DNA of 34,092 bases from the IMG/VR virus record IMGVR_UViG_3300029286_000149, positions 1 to 34,092 of that record; one strand, 5' to 3'. Both the position numbers and the translations under genes were made by a program. Positions 1-4,529 of this stretch are shown one piece after another (within the stretch, counting starts at the first letter, position 1; the number at the start of each line of letters is the position of its first letter). This DNA comes from a virus. Under the pieces are notes generated by a model, which worked only from the letters and a program-made list of their open reading frames with translations, was not told the origin of the DNA and did no database searches.

Positions 1-213
1 GCGCGCTGGGCTGTAGTGAACGACCCGCAGACATTACGCGAATTGCTTAACGCGTTCCGCAAAAAAACACGAGGCACTCGTGACCGGATTGGCGCTCAAA
101 TGGCCGGACAACTCGTCGCCGGTTTCGATGCGTCCGAGCTTGTCTTGAGAGGCTACCGCCGCCGTGCCACTATCACCGAAAATACAAACGCCGAAATAAC
201 GGTCGCAACTTAA
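1..213 (+). CDS. C-terminal end of an unrecognised protein (5' truncated by window)
   Basis: The frame is open from the first base and stops with TAA at 211-213, so this is probably the tail of a longer gene that begins left of the window. A GTG at 16 is a possible but unsupported start. The 70 visible residues are rich in Arg, Thr and Ala (segments such as LRELLNAFRKKTRGTRD) and show no motif I recognise. Codon use is GC-rich like the amidotransferase gene that follows and unlike the phage genes after 1983, so I assign it to the flanking DNA rather than to the T7-like phage. No function is proposed. Confidence 0.5.
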   Translation, partial: ARWAVVNDPQTLRELLNAFRKKTRGTRDRIGAQMAGQLVAGFDASELVLRGYRRRATITENTNAEITVAT

Positions 214-220
214 GCCCTTT

Positions 221-286
221 GGCGGGGTGTGCTACTGTCTGCAAAGACGTAGTTGCACTTAAAGTGGAGTCGCTCCGCGCCCCGCC
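221..286 (+). ncRNA. Candidate three-way-junction RNA (leader or terminator)
   Basis: A closing stem GGCGGGG (221-227) pairs perfectly with CCCCGCC (280-286). Inside it, TGC-ACT-GTC (230-239) pairs with GAC-AGT-GCA (246-257) with small bulges and a 6-nt loop, and GTGGAG (264-269) pairs with CTCCGC (273-278) around a TCG loop. Together they form a compact three-way junction followed by TCTTTTG. It fills most of the gap between the first gene and the glutamine amidotransferase. It may be a terminator of the first gene or a cis-acting leader; I do not recognise a known riboswitch class. Confidence 0.4.
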
Positions 287-341
287 TCTTTTGCGACACA
301 GTCTATTAACCCAAAAAACCAAAACAGAAAGAACCAAATAA

Positions 342-1262
342 ATGTGTAAACTCGCAGCGTGGACAACCACCACCAACAACCCACTCAACAAAGCCACCGC
401 CGCTCGCGCCCTGATCGCCGCTAAACAAGCGATTAAATGCCAGCAAGACGGTTTCGGCTTTGCCCAACACGGTAACACCGGACTACATGGCCGATTCGTC
501 AGCCCCTCCGATTTTGTCGGACTGGATGCCCTGCCAACCCTAACCCGCACCGCTGGAGCAGCCGCCGCAGCCTTCGCCGTGACCACACGAGCACAGCAGA
601 CCGGAAACTACCGACCGACCCGCTCGCTTATCGTCCACGGACGCACAGCTACGATGGGTCGCGGACTGGACAATACGCACCCATTTCGCAAAGACGGATG
701 GACGCTCGCGCACAATGGAGTTGTCACGTGGGACGGTCAGCCGTCCGAGTCTCACAAATCCGTCACGTGCGACTCTCAACACCTCCTCCTCTGCATGACC
801 GAAAACGCAACCGACGAGACACGCAAAAAAGATTTGGAGAATGTCCAAGGTTACGCCGCCTTTCTCGCGCTCGCACCGGATGGCCGATTAATTGTGGCGG
901 TTGATGCCACCGCTCCCCTTTACGCAGGAATCACAAATAAGGGACGCTGGATTTTTGGCACAACTCCCGCAATCGTGAATGCCATTGCCGCCGCATGGAG
1001 GGCCACCAACGTCTCACCGTTTGCCGTGGAGCCGTGGACATGGCTCTCATTTGCCCCAAATGCCAAGGAACCAACCGTGAGCAAATGGAGCCACAAGCGC
1101 AGTACGTGGGAACAAGACCAATTCAGCGGTCGCAGCCTAGGACGAGGAACCGCAAAAAAATGGCGCAAAGAGTATACCGAGACCGACGAAAAAGCTTTTG
1201 TCAGTTTCCCTGACTACGAGCCAACCCGAAAAGACGTGGAGGAATGGCATTGGACAAAGTAA
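342..1262 (+). CDS. Stand-alone class II glutamine amidotransferase-like protein
   Basis: A 306-residue protein of the Ntn-type class II glutamine amidotransferase fold, which hydrolyses glutamine and passes ammonia to a partner. It starts MCKL, so Cys2 becomes the N-terminal nucleophile once Met is removed. Other family signatures follow in order: DGFGFA near residue 37, HGRTATMGRG with R101, AHNGVV with N125-G126, and CDSQHLL with D144. About 100 C-terminal residues after the glutaminase core contain no synthetase domain that I recognise, so the acceptor reaction is unknown. No amidotransferase partner gene is adjacent. The leader holds AGAAAG but no strong SD. Codon use is GC-rich. The gene lies left of the integrase and control region, so it is probably host or older mobile DNA rather than part of this phage, although such free-standing proteins also occur in phages. 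Confidence 0.75.
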   Translation: MCKLAAWTTTTNNPLNKATAARALIAAKQAIKCQQDGFGFAQHGNTGLHGRFVSPSDFVGLDALPTLTRTAGAAAAAFAVTTRAQQTGNYRPTRSLIVHGRTATMGRGLDNTHPFRKDGWTLAHNGVVTWDGQPSESHKSVTCDSQHLLLCMTENATDETRKKDLENVQGYAAFLALAPDGRLIVAVDATAPLYAGITNKGRWIFGTTPAIVNAIAAAWRATNVSPFAVEPWTWLSFAPNAKEPTVSKWSHKRSTWEQDQFSGRSLGRGTAKKWRKEYTETDEKAFVSFPDYEPTRKDVEEWHWTK

Positions 1263-1339
1263 AAGTGCTCGGCTGGGTCATCACCGCGCTTAACCTCGTA
1301 TTCTGGTGGCTCCTGGTCAAATTTATTGACCGAAGTTAG
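1244..1339 (+). CDS. Tiny single-membrane-span ORF (31 aa)
   Basis: ATG at 1244 opens a 31-codon frame ending TAG at 1337-1339. It overlaps the last 19 bases of the amidotransferase gene in another frame. The peptide begins MALDKVKVLGWVIT and has one hydrophobic stretch (residues about 8-26, rich in Leu, Val and Trp) followed by KFIDRS, the layout of a small one-span membrane protein. A GGAGG run at 1238-1242 precedes the ATG but almost touches it, which is too close for ideal SD spacing. It ends just before a strong terminator. Support is limited to overlap, composition and position; it could be noncoding. Confidence 0.4.
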   Translation: MALDKVKVLGWVITALNLVFWWLLVKFIDRS

Positions 1340-1358
1340 ACCGCCGCAAATAAACACG

Positions 1359-1401
1359 CCGCCGGCCCCACCTCGAACAGAGCACAGGCCGGCGGTTTTT
1401 T
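1359..1401 (+). terminator. Strong rho-independent terminator
   Basis: CCGCCGGCC (1359-1367) pairs perfectly with GGCCGGCGG (1387-1395) across a 19-nt loop and is followed directly by six T (1396-1401). This is a classic intrinsic terminator. It closes the GC-rich amidotransferase unit and sits close to where composition changes to the AT-richer control region of the phage. Confidence 0.88.
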
Positions 1402-1490
1402 GCGTTCACTATCACGCCCCCTAATCTCATTTGATTCTCATTATCAATTTTCCAAAAATTTTTTTTGAAGGCAGTTTGATCTTTTGGATG

Positions 1491-1595
1491 CTCGCTTCGC
1501 TCGCATTATGTTGTTGATCTGTTGGTAACTCGCTTCGCTCGTGTTATGTTGTTTATCTGTTGGTAACTCGCTTCGCTCGTGTTATGTTGTTGATC
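1491..1595 (+). repeat. 38-bp tandem repeat, about 2.8 copies
   Basis: The phrase CTCGCTTCGCTCG recurs at 1491, 1529 and 1567, exactly 38 bp apart. Each copy is followed by a near-identical TTATGTTGTT(G/T)ATC segment, and the first two also share TGTTGGTAA. A degenerate fourth copy (CGCTCACTCCGTTCGC) follows near 1605. The repeat is non-coding and has no unique spacers. It could bind a protein, or be simple expansion of intergenic sequence. Confidence 0.85.
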
Positions 1596-1658
1596 CACAC
1601 GTAACGCTCACTCCGTTCGCTTTAGGCAGTTTCACTATCAGCATTGGGCAATTTTGAC

Positions 1659-1742
1659 TTTTCAATTTCAAATCTGAGCGGCAGCCAATATTGGTTTTTC
1701 ATTTTTAGATTGGCCGGCGATTTTAGTTTTTCAATTTCAAAT
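1659..1742 (+). repeat. 15-bp direct repeat pair in control region
   Basis: TTTTCAATTTCAAAT occurs identically at 1659-1673 and 1728-1742, with the palindrome CCAATATTGG between the copies. The copies lie about 120-235 bp upstream of the predicted sigma-54 start sites, where binding sites for sigma-54 activators are often found, and also where integrase arm sites could lie. Which role applies is inference. Confidence 0.7.
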
Positions 1743-1765
1743 TAACCGGATTGATCGGTCACTAT

Positions 1766-1847
1766 CATCCTTGCTGTATTTTGGATAATCAAATTTCACC
1801 AGCAGCAGCACGACCCTCCACCCCTTTTGGCATCCTTGCTGTATTTT
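1766..1847 (+). repeat. 17-bp direct repeat pair sharing TYCTTGCT with the promoter elements
   Basis: CATCCTTGCTGTATTTT occurs at 1766-1782 and 1831-1847. Its core (T/C)CTTGCT recurs in the two sigma-54-like elements that follow at 1875 and 1903, so the region carries four spaced copies of that core. This leaves open that some copies are integrase arm-type sites rather than promoter parts. Confidence 0.7.
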
Positions 1848-1863
1848 TGAAATCCGTAAACAG

Positions 1864-1880
1864 TTGGCACGGTTCTTGCT
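1864..1880 (+). promoter_or_regulatory. Sigma-54 promoter element 1 (-24/-12)
   Basis: The sequence reads TTGGCACG, four bases, then TTGCT. This matches every fixed position of the published sigma-54 consensus YTGGCACGNNNNTTGCW, with ten bases between the GG and GC pairs. Transcription would start near 1891. That is where the -24 element of the second copy begins, so the two promoters are tandem and partly overlapping. Use by sigma-54 is inferred from sequence only. Confidence 0.65.
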
Positions 1881-1891
1881 GGTAAAAAATG

Positions 1892-1908
1892 TTGGCACGA
1901 TTCTTGCT
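1892..1908 (+). promoter_or_regulatory. Sigma-54 promoter element 2 (-24/-12)
   Basis: This is a second full match to the sigma-54 consensus (TTGGCACG, ATTC, TTGCT), placed exactly 28 bp after the first. The predicted start is near 1919, giving a leader of about 64 nt before the integrase ATG at 1983. It would place the integrase and the small genes behind it under an activator-dependent host sigma factor. Sigma-54 needs an enhancer-binding ATPase; candidate upstream sites are the 15-bp repeats at 1659 and 1728. Confidence 0.65.
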
Positions 1909-1982
1909 AAAAATTCAAAAAAGATTTTTTCAAAAAGTTCTTGATCTTTTCAACCCATCGCATAGACTTTCCCCTGTAAGAA

Positions 1983-3032
1983 ATGAGCACAATCAACATC
2001 AGACCCAATGGGAGTTTCCTCGTCTCCGTTCACAAGAACAACAAACGAGTTCGCCGCACGTTCAAAACAAAGCACGAGGCTGAATTGTTTCTTGCTGAGA
2101 ACCAAGTGAGGGCTTTGAAGAACAACACCAGCATCTTTCACGTTGCGCTGTCGGAGGCTCCCAAAACAGTTGGAGAGCTTCGTGACCGAGTTCTTTACGG
2201 CTTGTGGAAAGGAACACGAGCAGAGAAAACCGTGACCATCAACAGCCAAAGCGTTGAGGACTTTTTCGGTAAGGACACTGAGCTTGAAGCTGAGTTGTTC
2301 TCACCGGAACGCATCGACCAGTTCATTCATCATTTTCAAGCTAAAGGAAACAAGAAAGGCACGATCAACCTCAAGCTCTCAGCTTTGAACCGGATGCTGA
2401 CTTACGCTAAAGAACGGGGATGGTTGAATGTCAACACCAAGATCCGTGGTCTTAGTCAGGATCGTGGACGAACTCGTTTTCTAACCAATGAAGAAGAAGC
2501 AAAGTTGATTGGGTTGACAAAGCAGTTGAAACGTCCAGACCATGCTGACTTGTGGATGTTCCTCATTGATACCGGAGCACGAGTTGGGGAAGCTCTCAAG
2601 CTGGAGTGGAAAGATGTTAGGTTTGTTTCTGATCAACACAACCACAATGAAGTTACCTTTTGGCATACCAAGAATGGTGAGTTCAGGACTGTCCCGATGA
2701 CCAGCAGGGTAGCTAACATGATGATGACTAGCAGGGCTAGTGGAAAGCAGCGTCCTTTTGAGATGACTCAATGCAACGTCAACTACGTCTGGCAATGTGT
2801 TAAGACCAGCAACACAGCTTGGGCTAACGATTCCGAGTTCGTTCCCCACGCTTTGCGTCATACCTGTGCTTCTCGACTTGTGCAACGTGGAGTTCCGCTA
2901 TACACTGTGATGCACTTCCTTGGACACAAAGATTTGCACATGACTACACGTTACGCTCACTTGACATCAGCAAATTTTGGAGACGCAGTTGCGGCTCTGG
3001 AAAACAACATCAACACATCTATCAATGAATAA
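1983..3032 (+). CDS. int: Tyrosine recombinase / phage integrase
   Basis: A 349-residue site-specific recombinase that would join phage and host attachment sites. The N-terminal third looks like an arm-binding and core-binding region (basic start with KNNKRVRRTF, then a helical SAM-like segment near residues 60-150). The C-terminal catalytic domain carries the full set of active-site residues: R200 in TGARVGEAL, H289-x-x-R292-H293 in HALRHT, H315 in LGHKD, and the nucleophile Y324 in TTRYAH. Length is typical of phage integrases. The start ATG at 1983 lies behind GTAAGAA, a weak SD at best. The gene sits beside the repeat-rich control region and upstream of the RNA polymerase, the position used by integrase-bearing T7-like phages. 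The next ORF overlaps its stop by 8 bases. Confidence 0.95.
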   Translation: MSTINIRPNGSFLVSVHKNNKRVRRTFKTKHEAELFLAENQVRALKNNTSIFHVALSEAPKTVGELRDRVLYGLWKGTRAEKTVTINSQSVEDFFGKDTELEAELFSPERIDQFIHHFQAKGNKKGTINLKLSALNRMLTYAKERGWLNVNTKIRGLSQDRGRTRFLTNEEEAKLIGLTKQLKRPDHADLWMFLIDTGARVGEALKLEWKDVRFVSDQHNHNEVTFWHTKNGEFRTVPMTSRVANMMMTSRASGKQRPFEMTQCNVNYVWQCVKTSNTAWANDSEFVPHALRHTCASRLVQRGVPLYTVMHFLGHKDLHMTTRYAHLTSANFGDAVAALENNINTSINE

Positions 3033-3159
3033 AAACGAAATCCAAGACATCCTAATTGCACTTGTAACCCTGTTTGCCGTGGCTATCTCCAAGCTCACAA
3101 TGCTTGCCTTGTGTGTTTGGGTAGTTGTGGAAGTGCTCAGAATCCTCAAAGTTATCTAA
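3025..3159 (+). CDS. Miniature membrane protein (44 aa), coupled to integrase
   Basis: ATG at 3025 overlaps the integrase stop by 8 bases, which suggests translational coupling. The product begins MNKNEIQDILIALV and is almost entirely hydrophobic from residue 9 to 42 (one long or two short membrane spans), ending ILKVI. No family is recognised. A longer reading from 2977 would lie inside the integrase gene and is not needed. Location in the early region next to the integrase would fit a membrane-acting lysogeny or superinfection-exclusion factor, but that is only a guess. Confidence 0.6.
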   Translation: MNKNEIQDILIALVTLFAVAISKLTMLALCVWVVVEVLRILKVI

Positions 3160-3338
3160 TGACTTACTTAACCTACAAAAAAAGTGACCTGAAACCTAAG
3201 CGTAAACCTCTTACTTTTGGAAGGTTTTGGTTTTTCATCACATTGGCTTTTCTTCACCATCTTGGGAAGTTGGGACAAATAGCTTTAGCTACTATTGTCA
3301 TAATCTACATCCTCAAAGCATTTGAAATTTTGAAGTGA
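3159..3338 (+). CDS. Miniature membrane protein (59 aa)
   Basis: ATG at 3159 shares its A with the previous stop (TAATG), so the pair is tightly coupled. The N-terminal 20 residues are basic (KKSDLKPKRKP), followed by hydrophobic segments at about residues 22-33 and 38-53 and an end EILK. It resembles the preceding ORF in size, position and C-terminal ending (LRILKVI versus KAFEILK), so the two may be diverged partners. Function unknown; membrane location predicted from composition. Confidence 0.6.
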   Translation: MTYLTYKKSDLKPKRKPLTFGRFWFFITLAFLHHLGKLGQIALATIVIIYILKAFEILK

Positions 3339-3568
3339 GCGCATTTATTATCCAATCACAGCTTGAAGACACAATAGACTTGTTAAGCAAACGCAACGTC
3401 ATATTGTCGATGGACAACGCAGAGTTGAAACGAAACCTACGCAAAGCTAGGGCAACAGTTCACCAGCTTAGGCTCCAGCGGAAACGTCTTAACCAGATAG
3501 TGAAAGAGTTAAACAAATGCGTAACGATGAATACCAACAGATCGTGGACAGAGTTACAAAAAAAGTAA
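3335..3568 (+). CDS. Small coiled-coil protein (77 aa)
   Basis: Starts at GTG 3335 in a GTGA overlap with the previous stop. Residues 8-62 are strongly helical, with heptad-like spacing of Leu, Ile and Val and many Arg and Lys (for example ELKRNLRKARATVHQL), which predicts a basic coiled coil that could dimerise or bind nucleic acid. No homologue is recognised. Its last 52 bases overlap the next ORF in another frame; both frames look coding, as is common in phage early regions. Confidence 0.6.
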   Translation: MSAFIIQSQLEDTIDLLSKRNVILSMDNAELKRNLRKARATVHQLRLQRKRLNQIVKELNKCVTMNTNRSWTELQKK

Positions 3569-3747
3569 ACCTTTCAAATACGTTTAGGATTTTCTTTCAC
3601 AGACCTAACGGAGTTTTAGACGGTTACTTTAACAACATCAACGGAAACAATCTCAAAGAAGTCTTGAACACACTTCCTAAACTATGGATTGCAGTTGTGT
3701 TCAACATTTCCGAAAACGAATTTCAATTCAGCAGAAACAATTTTTAA
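3517..3747 (+). CDS. Small early protein of unknown function (76 aa)
   Basis: ATG at 3517 opens a 76-codon frame ending at 3747, inside the left arm of the large hairpin that follows. The product begins MRNDEYQQIVDRV and has mixed alpha/beta character with an aromatic C-terminal half (FRIFFHRPNG; LWIAVVFNI). There is no recognised domain. It overlaps the coiled-coil gene by 52 bases. It belongs to the integrase-proximal operon by spacing. Confidence 0.55.
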   Translation: MRNDEYQQIVDRVTKKVNLSNTFRIFFHRPNGVLDGYFNNINGNNLKEVLNTLPKLWIAVVFNISENEFQFSRNNF

Positions 3748-3842
3748 CGTGTATGCACAGCAACATAATCTAACAGCAAACAAAAACTCTGGGGAGGGTT
3801 TTGCGCCAAAAGAAAACCGTTGCTCCCTACATACACGTTAAA
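3743..3842 (+). ncRNA. Long structured hairpin RNA between early operon and polymerase operon
   Basis: TTTAACGTGTATG (3743-3755) is a perfect inverted copy of CATACACGTTAAA (3830-3842). Inside it AGCAAC (3759-3764) pairs with GTTGCT (3819-3824), and GGTTTT (3797-3802) pairs with AAAACC (3813-3818). An alternative pairing GGGAG (3792-3796) with CTCCC (3823-3827) competes with the middle stem, so two folds are possible. CCCCTTTT follows, then the ATG at 3851. T7 places RNase III processing hairpins around its early genes and gene 1, so a processing site, attenuator or early terminator is likely. The 104-nt gap is otherwise empty. Confidence 0.65.
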
Positions 3843-3850
3843 CCCCTTTT

Positions 3851-4114
3851 ATGGTAAAACCCAAAGAAACAAAATGGTTGGTTCAGTCCGGTAAAGACGT
3901 AGTTGATCTATGTGGTTACGGGTTGACCAAAGAACAAGCAGACAACCTGAAAACCAAACTGAAAAACGAGGAACACAAGCACGTTAGGATCAGGAAAGAA
4001 GATCCTCATTATCCTTCATGGCCCTTGGAGTTTGATGCCGAGCATGAAGAACGGATTAAAACGATGATAGCTTCAAAAAAGCTGTTAAAAAATGAACAGA
4101 ACATCCGCACCTAG
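3851..4114 (+). CDS. Small charged protein of unknown function (87 aa)
   Basis: An 87-residue protein that starts 9 bases after the hairpin, with no SD in the leader (CCCCTTTT then ATG). The N-terminal half (KWLVQSGKDVVDLCGYGLTKEQADNL in two pieces) resembles short phage proteins with a beta-alpha arrangement; the C-terminal half is rich in Lys and Glu. It overlaps the deaminase gene by 23 bases. No function is recognised. Confidence 0.65.
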   Translation: MVKPKETKWLVQSGKDVVDLCGYGLTKEQADNLKTKLKNEEHKHVRIRKEDPHYPSWPLEFDAEHEERIKTMIASKKLLKNEQNIRT

Positions 4115-4529
4115 ACCCGATTGGGATACATGGTTCATGGGACTTGCTGTCGCCGTAGCGTCCCGAAGTGAAGACCCCCATCAAAAGGTGGGGTGTGTAG
4201 CTGTCCGTCAGGATCTAAGCATTGTTGGTGTGGGATACAATGGGGTTCCTTCTGGTGTCGAAATAGATTGGTCTAACAGAGATGCCAGAAGGCCCATTGT
4301 TATCCACGCTGAAGCCAATGCCCTACGCTACGCAAAGCCTCACGAAGTCAGAGTTCTTTACGTGACCCTGCTTCCATGTCCATCCTGCCTGACCCTCATT
4401 GCGTCCTACCGCATCCCTGCGGTGCGTTGTATGTGTCCGTTGGATAGGTCAAACGACATCCCTAATGCCCTTGAGATAGCGCAAGCTCTTGGTATTCAAC
4501 TCAACATCAGTATGCCTAACAATGGATAA
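4092..4529 (+). CDS. dCMP/cytidine deaminase family protein
   Basis: A 145-residue zinc-dependent deaminase that probably converts dCMP to dUMP to feed thymidylate synthesis during phage replication. The zinc site is complete: H72-A-E74 (HAEANAL) with the proton-shuttling Glu, and P95-C96-P-S-C99. Upstream motifs fit deoxycytidylate deaminases: SEDPHQKVGCVAV and GYNGVPSGV. Length matches phage dCMP deaminases. The start at 4092 lies inside the end of the previous gene and behind AAAAA. It overlaps the RNA polymerase start by 8 bases, so the enzyme is made with the earliest genes. Substrate preference over tRNA- or nucleoside-acting relatives is inferred from the phage context. Confidence 0.88.
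   Translation: MNRTSAPRPDWDTWFMGLAVAVASRSEDPHQKVGCVAVRQDLSIVGVGYNGVPSGVEIDWSNRDARRPIVIHAEANALRYAKPHEVRVLYVTLLPCPSCLTLIASYRIPAVRCMCPLDRSNDIPNALEIAQALGIQLNISMPNNG

Larger units (their letters stand above)
1402..1982. other. Non-coding control region; likely carries the phage attachment site
   Basis: This 581-base stretch holds no convincing gene. It contains a 38-bp tandem repeat, dispersed direct repeats (15 bp at 1659 and 1728; 17 bp at 1766 and 1831; TCACTATCA near 1406, 1631 and 1759), a 10-bp palindrome CCAATATTGG at 1685-1694, and two sigma-54-type promoters. Dense direct repeats next to a tyrosine integrase gene are what integrase arm-type sites and attachment sites look like. The exact core cannot be fixed without the other junction, which lies outside the window. 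Confidence 0.55.

Noticed and set aside
1491-1595. CRISPR array
   Set aside because: The repeat is a continuous 38-bp tandem unit with no unique spacers and no cas genes.
1889-2083. 64-codon frame overlapping the integrase start
   Set aside because: It overlaps the sigma-54 element and the start of a well-supported gene, with low-complexity Phe/Lys composition.
3743-3842. Miniature transposon (MITE) with 13-bp terminal inverted repeats
   Set aside because: No flanking target duplication, and the nested inner stems fit an RNA structure better.
4489-4521. Upstream start for the RNA polymerase adding 11 residues
   Set aside because: It lies deeper in the deaminase gene; ATG 4522 gives the short overlap typical here.
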